Assembly (NCBI RefSeq): GCF_029227915.1
Contig: NC_079879.1
Location: 19,980,501 to 20,044,500, forward strand
DNA length: 64,000 nucleotides
Origin: Hydractinia symbiolongicarpus
Lineage: Eukaryota > Cnidaria > Hydrozoa > Anthoathecata > Hydractiniidae
Reading direction: 5' to 3'
A program made the translations under genes and the position numbers. The notes beneath the pieces are model-generated. The model was given only the letters and a program-made list of their open reading frames with translations. It made no database searches and was not told the origin of the DNA. This document shows positions 13,001-24,068 of the stretch, one piece after another. Within the stretch, counting starts at the first letter, position 1. Each line of letters begins with the position of its first letter.

Positions 13001-16000
13001 GTATTGCAAGTCGACGGCTATTTGGATGACGTTAACGTTACTAACTTTTTCAACAACAAAATGACCCCGGATACTAACCAAACTGTTTCAACTTATATAG
13101 TATTCGACGAAGGTTTCGTTGTCGATTCCAATATTCGCGTGGATGGTTTAGTGGACGGTATCAACATAACTGCTTTAAACGAAGATATTTTATTGGCTGG
13201 AAAACCGCAAGTCATAACAGGTAAGATACTACAATTACGTTGTGGTGAATGTTTCTTTCAATCTTCCTTTGTTTTGAACCGTTTTCTCGTTTTCAAATTA
13301 CTTGTTATTTCTTTAGGTGCAAAAACTTTCAAATCTGTAAATGTGAAAGGCCATCTTAAAGTAGAAAATATTAACGGATACAACTTGTCAGATGCCATGA
13401 CCTTGACTACTGAACAGCTTGTTAAGTCGGACATGACATTTACGACTAATGTTACTGTAAACGGTATGTCTGCTTACAATAATTTCACTCGTCATTTCGA
13501 TAATTGTTGCCACCGCGCTTTTACATCATTAACTTTACTCTTTAATATTTTTAGGTAATTTAGTCACAACTTCAACAATCGACGGATTGGATTTGTCTGA
13601 GGATGCCGTCACTCTTACTGGACCACAGTCAATCGGCGGTCACAAAACATTCCGAGTTGGCGTAACAAACGTTAATTCCAACATTGTAGTGACGGGCTTC
13701 GTTGATTCTGTTAACTTGACAAAGTGGGAAAAACTGGCTGTCTTAAAAGGCAGTGGAGTATCTATCACCGGTCAAAAAACTTTCGTCGGTGGTATTAATG
13801 TTACTACTATGTTAAAAGTGCTTTCCATCAACGATGTGTATTTGCCTACTCTAAAAGACGACTTGATTTCTCTTTCTTCAAACGAAAACCTTTACGCTCA
13901 ATTCGTTTTTGAAAACGTTATTGTTAAGGGCAACCTTGCCGCAAATGGTGAAATCGGCAGCTATCATATTCCAGACGACTTCGTAACTCTGTCAACTGCT
14001 CAAACTATTAGAGGTATGACAACGTTTAAGAAAATCGTTCATGTAAACAAAATGGTCTATTCCAACGGAACGATCAATGGAGAAGACTTTTTAGCGTTTT
14101 ATGAAAATGCTGTTAAGAACGGAAGCGAAGATACCATCTACGGAAACATCATCTTTCAGGACGATGTCACATTGCTTAAAGACGCCGAGGTGGCTGGACA
14201 GGTGAACAACTTGACCATTCCTACCGACGTTATTACTCTGACAACGCAGCAGAACATCACCGGCGTTTTGACTATGACAGAGGATACCGTCTTTAAAGAA
14301 ATTTTGGACGCTTACATCATTCATGTCGATGGGACTGTAAATGAGATCGACATTTACGACATGGAACAAAATGCTGTTCACAAGGACCGAAACCAAACTA
14401 TAAATGGAAGCATTGTATTCGTGTCTGGCATCGACTGCAAGCAAAACTTGTCTGTAGCAGGACTCATCAACGGCGTAAATCTAACTGAGCTTTACAACAC
14501 CACCGTGAGAATATCAAAAGATCAACGTGTATATGGCGAGAAACGATTTCTTGATGACGTTGAGTTCCACCAAACTGTTACCTCACCTGGTTTAGTCAAC
14601 AATGTAAATTTGACAGAAATAGATAAAAACATTATGAAGTCATCTGGCAATCAAACATTAAATGCTAACTTCATATTTCACAACTATATTCACATTATCA
14701 ATTTAAGGACATCGAACAACTCCTGGATCAACGATGTTAATTTCCACCACTTCCTAAATTCTGCGCTGAGATCCAACGGAACCAACTTCATTAACGGAAG
14801 CGTTCAATATGACCATTTGCATGTATCAAACCTCGTTACCAATCTATTTGCAGGCGTAGACCTCACCAATATCTTTTTGATCAGTGGTAATCAAACTGTC
14901 CTTGGCGACATAAACTTTTCATCCATTAAGACGAAAAATGTTTATGCTACAAACTTGATCGACAGTGTCAACATCACGGAATTGAAGACCAATACGGTCG
15001 AGAAGAATAAAGATCAAACACTGAATGCCATGTACACTTTTGAACGAAATGTGCTTGTCAACAATAATCTTACAGTGAAGGGACGCATTAACAACATTGA
15101 TTTAGACGAGTATAACAATTCTGCTGTCCATCTCACATCTGACGAAACGATAACGGGTGTAAAAACGTTTAAGAATGTAACATTCCAAAATGTCACCTTT
15201 CTCGGACTAGTCAACGGTGTCAATATGTCGCTCCTAACAGATGACGTTCTTACTAAAACCGGTGACCACACAATTTGCCAACCAACTACTTTCGAAAATT
15301 CAGTCATTGTAAATGGAACTGCTATTGTTTCAGATAACGTGTTGGTCAGTAGCTTGGTAAACGACATCAACATCACTGCTCTTAGCCAGTCTGCAGTTAG
15401 ACTGAATCAGTATCAAGTTCTGAGCGGTTCATATCACTTTCAAGGTGGTTTGGAAATTGGCACCAATTTAACTGTAAATCTCTTGAATGGTATCAGCACA
15501 AACCAACTTATGAAAACGCATGGGGACAAAAATATCTCGAATTTTTTCCAATTTTCTGACATTGATGTGAGCGGAAACTTCGACGTTACCACATTAATCG
15601 ATGGTGTGGATGTTGCGAAACTTAATGACGACAGATTCACATTGAACACTGATCAGACTGTATCAGGTAGTAAATCCTTTTCAAATGTTATCATTAAAAA
15701 CATGATTGAGTTTCCAAATGGTTCTACCGTTAATGACATCGACATATCCGAACATTTGTTCCAAGCTAACGACACATCGATTATCAATGGCCACAAATTG
15801 TTTACCAATGTATCAGTTACCGGAGATGTTACTACTACTACCGGTGTAGTGAACGGTGTCGACCTCCACAGCTTCAACCTCAATGCATGGAAAACCACCA
15901 ATGACGGCGAACAGTTTATCAATATGGATCAAACCTTCACGAAAAATCTGACTATTATAGGTCAGCTCATGCTCCTTGTTATCCTTCTCGGATTGTGCAA

Positions 16001-17379
16001 TAAAAATTGTTGTAAAATAATATTTGCCTTATAGGTAACATGACTGTGAATGGCTTGGTAAATGGAATCAAGATAGGGGAAGTTGGGAACTACACTGATG
16101 CAGTTAATGAAGATATTAAATCTGGTTTACTGATGTTAAGCACTCAAGCCACTTCGTTATGTACTTCGACGGAAACTCTGGTGCCTGTATCGGGTATTTA
16201 TTTGACGCTTTTATATTTTACCTTGTTCGCTTCTGATTTGCTGTATAATTTCTATTGTTTCTAGAAAACCAAAAATTTCTTAGTGGTTTCGAGAAAGTTG
16301 ATGTCAAATCCTTTTCTGCTGAAATTCTGGGATCGCTTCATTCCACCGTTTTGAACGACACAGTCTTCATCTCTGTTGCTCGAGCACAAGGTGCTGGTTG
16401 CGGACCAGCGTATGTGCTGAAATGTACACAAGATTTACAATGCTTCGTCCTGCAAACTATAACAACGAACGCCCAAATACTTGAATTTTTTATCTATAAT
16501 ACATTCACTGCCCTCCTTGTATATCATTCGTCGTCAGGTAAGTCTCGTATCCATTTTTTACTTTACTATTGCTGAAATTTGTTGATTTAATTTACCATTT
16601 TTACTTTAGGAGTAAACGAAACTCTTCGATGTAAGCAGGAGCCGGAAGTTTACGTTTGGGACAACACTTCTTTTGTACCCTATCAGTCACTCAATCAGGC
16701 AGTGCTGGAAACAGAACTTGCACCAATATTGAACAGCAGTACGATCATGTCCGAACATTTCGAAAAATCGTATGGCCAATCCAAGAAATCGGAGAAGAAA
16801 AATGGCAAAACTGAACAATCTGTTCAAGTAAAGCAATTTAAAGGTGATAAAAATGATTTTCTTGCCGTTAAAGGAAACCAGGATGGCTCGGATTTTGTTG
16901 ACGTGTTGACAATAGAAGGAAAAGACATCGCATCCCTCAAGAAGACTCAAAGAATTAAACTTAAGGAAAGTAAAAAACCAAAACACATTTCTGTGGGTCA
17001 ACTAAAAAAACAAGAGAGAGCTGTGTTATCAGTATCGGGTGGAGAAGACGTTACTCTTTTCGCGCAAAACAAGAAAACCAATAAGTTTGAATTTTATCAG
17101 AAGTTACCAGTCGAAGCAACAAAATCTCAACTGAAGGGTATAGGTCAAAAATCCTATTTATCCTTTCTCAGTCCGAAGACAGGATTTGGCTTGTGTCCGT
17201 GGGAAGGCGTTTCTGGATTTAAAAATTGTAAGTCCTTACAATTCACTGATACAGAAAATGTGGAAACCATTATAACCGATAGTGGGGCGTACTCCGTTGC
17301 TACTACCAACAACGACCTGTTGATTTTGAAAACTATATTCGAAGGTAACGACGACATCTATGCAAATGATGTGTGTTAA
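10035..17379 (+). CDS. Secreted EAR-repeat / VNG-repeat protein, right copy (12 coding exons)
   Basis: Coding exons are 10035-10245, 10569-11226, 11313-11536, 11647-11817, 11906-12138, 12211-12510, 12590-13220, 13317-13463, 13555-15960, 16035-16193, 16265-16537 and 16610-17379. All use GT-AG sites and keep phase, giving 6183 bases (2060 residues). The signal peptide lies at residues 1 to about 25 and a furin-like R-V-K-R/A site near residue 58. EAR blades follow (for example YLAVVNF, HYFVTANS, HYLAVANEY), then helical heptads around TKMTEELEL, then roughly 1200 residues of VNG/KTF repeats rich in N-x-T sequons, and a C-terminal EAR-like domain with paired cysteines. The VNG repeats probably form a beta-solenoid (inference). 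The last exon is markedly lysine-rich compared with the left copy. An AATAAA polyadenylation signal is at 17403-17408. The likely location is extracellular matrix or cell surface. Confidence 0.88.
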
Positions 17380-18313
17380 TTTAATTTGAAAGGAAATTTA
17401 TAAATAAATTTGTATAAAATTATTTAAAGAAGAATATTCTAACCCCTTTTTTTACTGGTGGTTTCTTGGTCGGACGACTTAAATTTTAATTCTCAGGAAA
17501 GTTGGATAATTAATGTAGGACGAAGATAAAGACCAAGGCTTACACGTTCCGAATAAAGTTCGTTTGAAAGCGAATTCGGGAGGATAGGGTGTCTGTTTAC
17601 GCGGATCCTAGTCTATCCGGTAAAAGATCGTGTGAACAGAACAAACGACCTTGTACACATAACATTCTGAAATAATCTGTAACCTGTAAACGAGGCCGGA
17701 GGGTTGGGTTGATGGTGGACGCTGGTGTACATAATAATTAGCAATTTCCAGCTAGTCTTGTTTATTATAGGGTTTTTCGAGGAAATTATTCTCGTCCTCA
17801 GAGCGCATCCCAAAATTAGAACCACCGAAAATATAAATCACTACTACTAACACTTCGCACGTTCAATGTTGTGCGAGTATGCAATATACCGCTGTGGTTG
17901 CATCATAAGAACTTGCTGTGAAAACTACCTTTATGAAAATTATTTTTAAAATGTAATGAAAATGCAAAGCAATGTTGCAGTAAATTTTTGTTTATAGATG
18001 TTGATTCTTATGTATCTATCTTACACTTCTTGTACGTTGGCCGTTGGCCCCTATGACTGTGCATGTGGCCTTAGACTTTTCTTCGCAACTAAAATTCCAA
18101 AATCTGGTCTGCAATTTTGCACCTGTAATTTTCACTTTTTGCATGTTTCATTAATGAGTCACGTATTGATTGATTTTGCATCAAAAACAACGCATGTGCA
18201 TATGCCAAAAATATAAACAACAGGCTGTGACGATACAAGATAGCCACACAGTGAGATATTAAGAACTTACCAGTTTTAATAGCAGTCTCTAAAATTGATA
18301 ATTCCAGTGCATT
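17380..18313. other. Intergenic stretch before the Polinton
   Basis: After the poly(A) signal at 17403 there is no supported gene. A 72-codon frame at 17998-18216 has no recognisable domain or promoter. The stretch ends with GCATT (18309-18313), which matches the bases just outside the far end of the Polinton. Confidence 0.6.
18309..18313. repeat. Target-site duplication GCATT, left
   Basis: GCATT directly precedes the left terminal repeat and recurs at 35848-35852 directly after the right one. Polintons usually make 6-bp duplications. A 6-bp TGCATT can be drawn only by sharing one base with the right terminus. Confidence 0.65.
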
Positions 18314-18604
18314 AGAGATAGGAAAACCCCAATGTTAGGACAGACCCCGTTAGCACTTTACCACTCCACGTCAAATCATAGATCATCCACGTCAAATCAA
18401 CGATAGAAGAGTCGATAAAATCCATGTGCACTTTACCACTTTACGTTAAATAAGCGGGCATGATCCATTAAATCAACGATATCTGTCCAAAACCCCCCTC
18501 CCCGGCCGCGTCCCCCTGGGCCCCTCCCCACCCTCCCCGTCCCATGGGTCCCTACCCACCCTCATCTGTCGTGTCCTATAAATTATAGTGTTATGTGTGT
18601 CTAT
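18314..18604 (+). repeat. Polinton left terminal inverted repeat (~291 bp)
   Basis: This is the reverse complement of 35534-35847 except for one visible substitution and a roughly 30-40 bp shortfall in the C-rich section (18490-18540). It carries two copies of a GCACTTTACCAC-T-ACGT motif and a repeated CACGTCAAATCA, which are candidate integrase or replication-protein sites. The inner end contains CCTATAAATTATAG, an A/T palindrome. The near identity of the two ends indicates a recent insertion. Confidence 0.9.
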
Positions 18605-18627
18605 CTTTACCAGAAACAAGTAAAGAT
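18603..18627 (-). terminator. 3' hairpin after the 116-residue gene
   Basis: ATCTTTAC and GTAAAGAT form an 8-bp stem around a 9-base loop (CAGAAACAA), 19 bases beyond the stop codon of the minus-strand gene at 18647. It is nearly the same sequence as the hairpin after the integrase gene (28562-28586). A role in 3'-end formation is inferred. Confidence 0.55.
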
Positions 18628-18646
18628 GATTGCAACATTGCAAGGT

Positions 18647-18979
18647 TTAGCGCCACATAATGTCATAACTGAAGAATTGATTTTGATGATTATTTTGAGA
18701 TTGTTTGAGACCATTTGATCTGACAAAGGCATCACCCTTGAAACTATAATCCTTTAATTCATCACAAAGTCTTGCGGGCAACCATGTCTTATATTTATTT
18801 CCCATTCTATCTTGAACCTCCGCATACATAGTTTTTTCAGAAAGAGCACCAGGTCTTGATATTTCCATCTCTTTCACATATTTAACAAGGTAAATATCGT
18901 TTTTAGGCAGCTCTCTCCACTTTATGATCGGAGTAACTTGTTCTATGTTTTGTTCAAATTCTTCAACTGTTGGAAAAGC
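18647..18979 (-). CDS. Small Polinton protein, unknown role
   Basis: The frame is open from 18997, and the second ATG (MAFPTVEEFEQNI, at about 18979) looks the likelier start, giving about 110 residues. The protein has no signal or membrane segment. Its core pattern is a W-R-E-L-P start, a hydrophobic strand IYLVKYV, a YAEVQDRMGNKYKTWLP stretch and a C-terminal Asn/Gln-rich tail. Short proteins of this pattern recur in cnidarian Polintons as I recall. A compact beta fold, possibly nucleic-acid binding, is a guess. It is the first gene inside the left terminus and reads toward it. Confidence 0.6.
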   Translation of the reverse strand, partial: AFPTVEEFEQNIEQVTPIIKWRELPKNDIYLVKYVKEMEISRPGALSEKTMYAEVQDRMGNKYKTWLPARLCDELKDYSFKGDAFVRSNGLKQSQNNHQNQFFSYDIMWR

Positions 18980-19236
18980 CATTGTGTTTATATTCACGAT
19001 TACATCTCTTTATACCACTTTATAGATTCTATCGGAAAGCAGTTTTTGTTATCTACCATCTGTCAATCAAACGCTTATAACAATAGGATTTTACATATTT
19101 TACATACCAGAAAGTTGTTTACATAAGAAAAAAGTCAAAACGAAAGTAGCCGTTGCTAAGGATATTTGGTATGTGAGGAATGCATTGTTTCTCTATTGTT
19201 ATTCTGGCTTGATTGACATTTAATTGACGTCATTCT

Positions 19237-20406
19237 TTATCTAAACAAATACCATATGAAATAACCCGTTGTCATAACAATCACAAGAGCGATCTTCTCA
19301 TCTTCGTGTGTAGGAGGAGTATCTTTGTGGTAAGGTGCAGTAATGTGTTTATCTGTAGTATCCACGTGGTGTACGGTAATGTGTTTATCCGGATGATCGG
19401 GTGTTACCGGCTTCTTTTTAGTTATCTTATGTGATTCGGTAACATTGACCTTTCGATTAATACCGATGGTAAGATCCTCACCCGATATCAAAATCTTGTT
19501 GTTGTAACCCACCACACCGGTCTTAATTCTGAGATTCATGTCACTAGGTAACATATAAATACCTTGTCCAACCGAATAATCAACCTTACTTGAAGCGTAG
19601 TTTAACGTATCCTGATAACGTTTAATGTCCTCCTGAATATCGACCCTACGGTTAACAATGTCCTCAAGGTTATTCATAAAAACTTTTTGGGCGGTCAGAG
19701 CACTTGAATCATTACCGAGGATGGAGGATCGCGCTGAGGCTTGAGAACTAAGAACAAGATATGCATAGGCCCTGACACTGCTCGAGATCTTCACAAGGCC
19801 CGTTTTTGTAAATCCATCGGATTTTTCCACAATCCACCGCGTCATGGAGTCGTTTGTGAAATAACTTAACCCCGGAGTCGGATATTCTTTACGTCTTTTT
19901 TGATATGAGCTGAAAAAGTTCTGACCCCTGTATTTCATGGGGTTGGGAACAACTCCATAATCGCCGCAGATTTTTAAAAACTCCTCATTTGAATAGGGAT
20001 TGTCGTATCGATTGAAGCTATCCTCAAAGGGTAGAGGTGTCTGTAGGCGCTTAATGATTCGCCTAATGTGATAATACACATGAAAACGATATATTGACCT
20101 GACCATAGATCTACCATCCTTCAGGTGTTCCGAACTTACCCCACAGGCACTTGAAGCGCACCAAGTGGCGAAATTTAGCTGGGTTTGCCATAATCTAAAA
20201 GGTTGCTCATTCCAAATTCTCATACGTTGCGCGTTATGACTAAGTTCATAATTGGTAAAAATATTAGGAAAGGAAGCGGGGAAAGAGCCACTTTCAGACA
20301 CAATAATGGCCTGTTTGTACAGATCCCTAGCGCCCAATATTTGAAGATCCCGCCCTCCATTTGGCTTATATGCCGCATTCGGATTATATCTGAAAATATC
20401 ATCCAT
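19237..20406 (-). CDS. Polinton structural-type protein with C-terminal membrane anchor
   Basis: A 389-residue protein divergently oriented to the gene at 20445, 38 bases away. The N-terminal 340 residues are a globular, aromatic-rich region (WNEQPFRLWQTQLNFATWC, then a YHIRRIIKRLQ helix and ISSSVRAYAYLVLSSQASAR). A low-complexity His/Thr/Pro/Lys linker with repeated DKHIT follows, then a single hydrophobic helix near the C terminus (IALVIVMTTGYFIWYLF). I recognise the family as recurring in cnidarian Polintons but know no function. A C-terminal anchor suggests a membrane or virion-surface role (inference). The protein appears full length. Confidence 0.65.
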   Translation of the reverse strand: MDDIFRYNPNAAYKPNGGRDLQILGARDLYKQAIIVSESGSFPASFPNIFTNYELSHNAQRMRIWNEQPFRLWQTQLNFATWCASSACGVSSEHLKDGRSMVRSIYRFHVYYHIRRIIKRLQTPLPFEDSFNRYDNPYSNEEFLKICGDYGVVPNPMKYRGQNFFSSYQKRRKEYPTPGLSYFTNDSMTRWIVEKSDGFTKTGLVKISSSVRAYAYLVLSSQASARSSILGNDSSALTAQKVFMNNLEDIVNRRVDIQEDIKRYQDTLNYASSKVDYSVGQGIYMLPSDMNLRIKTGVVGYNNKILISGEDLTIGINRKVNVTESHKITKKKPVTPDHPDKHITVHHVDTTDKHITAPYHKDTPPTHEDEKIALVIVMTTGYFIWYLFR

Positions 20407-20444
20407 TCTTTGATTTAAATATATTCACAATCTCTAATATAATA
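20407..20444. promoter_or_regulatory. Compact divergent promoter
   Basis: These 38 bases separate two divergent start codons and contain ATTTAAA (20413-20419) and CTAATATAATA (20434-20444), the latter abutting the plus-strand ATG. The other divergent gap of the element (27273-27312) has the same two motifs at nearly the same spacing (21 versus 20 bases, start to start). Confidence 0.5.
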
Positions 20445-21008
20445 ATGTATATCACAATAAAGGACGTAAATAGCGAGAAGAAAATCTATTTGTATCAACC
20501 GATAGACAACTCACATGGTACAAAGGAGGTTGCGATCGTGGAGACGTTTTCGGATAATGTCACATATGTAGCTACAGCTCCAATAGATATACCCTTGGCT
20601 GACGGAGTTACCACGGTTAGGTTACAACAGGGTCAGCACTACACGGGGAGGGAGTTGAATTCAATCGTGAGAGGTGATGTAAAATCAACACAACTAGCTA
20701 GAAACTCTAAGTTGAGTAAAATATTCAATCTAGGGGGTATAACGGAACTACATTTTAATCTTAATGAATTGGATAACTCGTTAAATCTTAAAGATGGTGA
20801 ATATAGCAACAACCTGATGACATATCATATATCCGAGTATGGTGGTGATTTTACATATATTGAACCGAAAAATCCGCAATATAAGAAACTAAAGAAAGGT
20901 TTACTTTAATCACTTACCATGAGAGTCACAGGTCAGGATGGTAAGGTGTTATGGGGTGGTATGAAGACAACAGTTACCATTCACATAAGAGATACGGCGT
21001 ACAGATGA
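20445..21008 (+). pseudogene. Putative minor capsid-like Polinton protein, broken by an in-frame stop
   Basis: The frame runs 154 codons to a TAA at 20907-20909 and continues in the same frame for another 33 codons to a TGA at 21006-21008. The downstream part contains a beta-strand-like pattern (KTTVTIHIRD) that looks like the natural end of the same domain. The break is therefore read as a nonsense mutation. The protein is strand-rich and lies immediately upstream of the major capsid gene. That position and its size fit a single-jelly-roll minor capsid or related structural protein, but the assignment is by context only. The start ATG directly follows the CTAATATAATA motif. Confidence 0.5.
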
Positions 21009-21063
21009 TACCGTAGCATTAACCGAATTAAAGTAAAATAAAATAAAAGTAATATGGAATAGC

Positions 21064-22381
21064 ATGGAATACGGGAAAAAGTTAAACCCAGAGCGTTCAC
21101 TTAGGATCGCACATGGCGTAAAAGGAACGCATCAAAAAGTAATTGTCACTCACAACCCAAGTGAGATTGATCAGAACCAGTTACTCCTGATTAGGTTTCC
21201 TAATTTAGGTAACGATGATGTTATTGTTCCAGGGACTTCAAAAATAAGTTTCGACGTTGAACTTGAGTCAAAAGTCGACACGAAGAGAACATTGGTCTCT
21301 AACATAGGGAGGGCAATTGTTAAAAAGCTAGCTATCAAGTTCGAGGGTACCGAGATTCTAAGCATTGATGACTTTGATCTTTTCGGGTGTTACAGAGATT
21401 TATGGCTAACCAAGTCTGAAAAAAGAAATGCAATAAGACAAGGTATCATCTTTGATGAAGGGTGTACAGAAAACTGTATGAAACTGAGAGTTGGAGCCGC
21501 GGATAAAGATACATCGGAGGTAGCGGACAAAGCAATCTATGATGCATACAAAAACAAGTTCACCATACCACTAGATTTTGAAATGTTGGATAGCACGATC
21601 CCATATTATCAGGCCGGACTAGGTAATAGGCTGTGTTATGTTAACATTCAACAATTACGACAGGGTAGTACTATCAACACCGGTCAAACCCTCGGGAGCA
21701 TCCGCGGCACCGGCGCCGGACGCCAAATATAAAATATCCAACATATCTCTGGAATATGAGATTGTGACACAACCCACGCTAGCCAGATTCATCTCAAATG
21801 AATACCAAAACATGGCCGTGCTCTATGACAGATTCTTGAGACATAGACAAATTAGGGTGGATAAGTCAGACACAACGTGGAATTGGTCGTTCAATACACC
21901 ATGCAAGTCCCTGAAGGGTATATTGGTTCTGTTTGAGGAAGAGAAAGCTTACAAACGAGATACCGGTAAGTTCTACAATCCCAAGATCAAAAAGGTATCC
22001 GCCATAGTTGAGGGTAAGCCTAACCAACTTTTCGCTCAGGGGATGCAACCGTTTGAGCATTATGGTGAAATATGCAAGTATTTCGCGGAGGGCAAACAAA
22101 GGGATGGTAACGCCGGTGAAATACAGAAACATCTGCAACTACATGATGTGAAGGTCGCGGACTACCTAACCACGAAATATGCTCTATGGCTGGATTTCAG
22201 AACCATAGATGAAAACTCACTGCACGGGACCGGCCGACGGATTGAAAATGCGAGCGAGGGGATCACACTGCAAGTTGAAAAGACGGCCGAAACCGCGGGA
22301 TCCTTAAACGCCTACATATATCTAATCATGGATGCTCAATTAAATATTCAAAACGGTGAAATTATGGATGTACTATATTAA
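21064..22381 (+). pseudogene. Major capsid protein (double jelly-roll), frameshifted
   Basis: Two overlapping frames, 21064-21732 and 21638-22381, carry the N- and C-terminal parts of one Polinton major capsid protein. Recognisable landmarks are the early LRIAHGVKGTH segment, the FDLFGCYRDLWLTKSEKRN block typical of Polinton MCPs, and the FISNEYQNMAVLYDRFLRHR block in the second half. The register changes near 21640, consistent with a single-base insertion or deletion. Apart from this the protein looks full length, about 435 residues. MCP of this family forms the double-jelly-roll lattice of icosahedral shells. The ATPase gene follows after one base, as expected for a capsid-packaging pair. 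Confidence 0.85.
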
Positions 22382-22382
22382 G

Positions 22383-22979
22383 ATGGACTACATGAAAGAT
22401 CCTCACACGGCATTATTCGTCGGTCCCACGGGCTGCGGAAAATCCAGACGTGTTGTAACGCTACTAGAGAGTGAATACTTTGATCACTTTGATTTCATTG
22501 TGATTATATGTCCAACATTAAGATGGAATAAGACATATATGTGTCGAAAATGGTTTTGGAACGACAGATATGTGATTCTAATTGAGCCCATGGGCATGTT
22601 GTACGAATGGATTCAAAAGATGACGGATTTCTGTGCCGGGTACAAAACATTATTCCTGATCGACGACATCATCGCGGATGAGAAACTGGACAAAAAGAGG
22701 CAACCGCTTCTGGAGCTGGCCATCAGCGGTCGGCATCGAAACCACACCATGTGGCTACTCACCCAATCATACACCGCGATACCGAAGAACTTACGAAGGC
22801 AGGCAAAAATGTTATATGTGTGGTATCCGAAGGACAGACATGATCTCGCAACCATCCACGAAGAGAATGATGTCATTGAATCATCGGAGATCCAGAAGGT
22901 TAAGGAAAGGCTAAAAGATGGAAAATATACACATTTAGTCATGAGGATGGAACATCCAAGAACTCACGTGATTTGCTAG
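22383..22979 (+). CDS. DNA-packaging ATPase (A32/FtsK-HerA type)
   Basis: This 198-residue protein starts at the ATG one base after the MCP stop. An upstream in-frame ATG at 22356 would overlap MCP and adds nothing recognisable. Walker A is GPTGCGKS (residues 14-21), and Walker B ends in the acidic pair of FLIDDI (D94, D95). A following SGRHRNHTMWLLTQSY segment fits the sensor strand of this family. In Polintons and related viruses the enzyme drives genome packaging into the capsid. The length is normal and there are no breaks. A strong hairpin follows the stop by 10 bases. Confidence 0.93.
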   Translation: MDYMKDPHTALFVGPTGCGKSRRVVTLLESEYFDHFDFIVIICPTLRWNKTYMCRKWFWNDRYVILIEPMGMLYEWIQKMTDFCAGYKTLFLIDDIIADEKLDKKRQPLLELAISGRHRNHTMWLLTQSYTAIPKNLRRQAKMLYVWYPKDRHDLATIHEENDVIESSEIQKVKERLKDGKYTHLVMRMEHPRTHVIC

Positions 22980-22989
22980 ATTGGACGTT

Positions 22990-23016
22990 TTTTGTTACAA
23001 GAGTCTTGTAACAAAA
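22990..23016 (+). terminator. Perfect 13-bp hairpin after the ATPase gene
   Basis: TTTTGTTACAAGA and its exact complement TCTTGTAACAAAA are separated by one base. The hairpin lies 10 bases after the ATPase stop and just before the minisatellite. It is the longest member of a family of GTTAC/GTAAC hairpins found after genes of this element. Confidence 0.65.
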
Positions 23017-23030
23017 GTATCTAACAGATC

Positions 23031-24064
23031 TATAGACTCCTATAAGACTCTCCTATAATACTCCTATAATACTCCTATAATACTCCTATAATACTCCTAT
23101 AATACTCCTATAATACTCCTATAATACTCCTATAATACTCCTATAGACTCCTATAATACTCCTATAATACTCCTATAATACTCCTATAATACTCCTATAA
23201 TACTCCTATAATACTCCTATAATACTCCTATAATACTCCTATAATACTCCTATAATACTCCTATAATACTCCTATAATACTCCTATAATACTCCTATAAT
23301 ACTCCTATAATACTCCTATAATACTCCTATAATACTCCTATAATACTCCTATAGACTCCTATAATACTCCTATAATACTCCTATAATACTCCTATAATAC
23401 TCCTATAATACTCCTATAGACTCCTATAATACTCCTATAATACTCCTATAATACTCCTATAATACTCCTATAATACTCCTATAATACTCCTATAATACTC
23501 CTATAATACTCCTATAATACTCCTATAATACTCCTATAATACTCCTATAATACTCCTATAATACTCCTATAATACTCCTATAATACTCCTATAATACTCC
23601 TATAATACTCCTATAATACTCCTATAATACTCCTATAATACTCCTATAATACTCCTATAATACTCCTATAATACTCCTATAATACTCCTATAGACTCCTA
23701 TAATACTCCTATAATACTCCTATAATACTCCTATAATACTCCTATAATACTCCTATAGACTCCTATAATACTCCTATAATACTCCTATAATACTCCTATA
23801 GACTCCTATAATACTCCTATAATACTCCTATAATACTCCTATAATACTCCTATAATACTCCTATAATACTCCTATAATACTCCTATAATACTCCTATAAT
23901 ACTCCTATAATACTCCTATAATACTCCTATAATACTCCTATAATACTCCTATAATACTCCTATAATACTCCTATAATACTCCTATAATACTCCTATAATA
24001 CTCCTATAATACTCCTATAATACTCCTATAATACTCCTATAATACTCCTATAATACTCCTATAG
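23031..24064. repeat. Minisatellite, ~93 copies of an 11-bp unit
   Basis: About 1034 bases are a near-perfect tandem array of ACTCCTATAAT. Roughly eight interspersed 10-bp variants ending in TATAG break the phase (for example near 23140, 23350, 23415, 23690, 23755 and 23800). Every frame meets stop codons, so it is not coding. It fills the whole gap between the ATPase hairpin and the next gene, whose ATG follows within a few bases. The high homogeneity suggests recent expansion. Confidence 0.95.
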
Positions 24065-24068
24065 TACC

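Larger units (their letters stand above)
2020..17380. repeat. 15.4 kb head-to-head inverted duplication
   Basis: The left arm (about 2020-9497) is the reverse complement of the right arm (about 9650-17379). Identity by eye is very high across exons and introns, with only scattered substitutions, such as an Asn/His and an Ile/Val change in the 815-residue central exon. The centre (about 9498-9649) is unique, and the right arm has about 238 extra bases at 9760-9997. Similarity drops abruptly inside the last exon and is lost in the 3' flanks. A head-to-head gene pair with a short spacer is a typical product of inverted duplication and a good substrate for gene conversion. Confidence 0.9.

Noticed and set aside
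17998-18216. 72-codon frame between the EAR gene and the Polinton
   Set aside because: No domain, no promoter, and composition like the surrounding noncoding DNA.
23031-24064. CRISPR-like array
   Set aside because: The 11-bp units are directly abutting with no unique spacers, in a eukaryotic element. It is a minisatellite.
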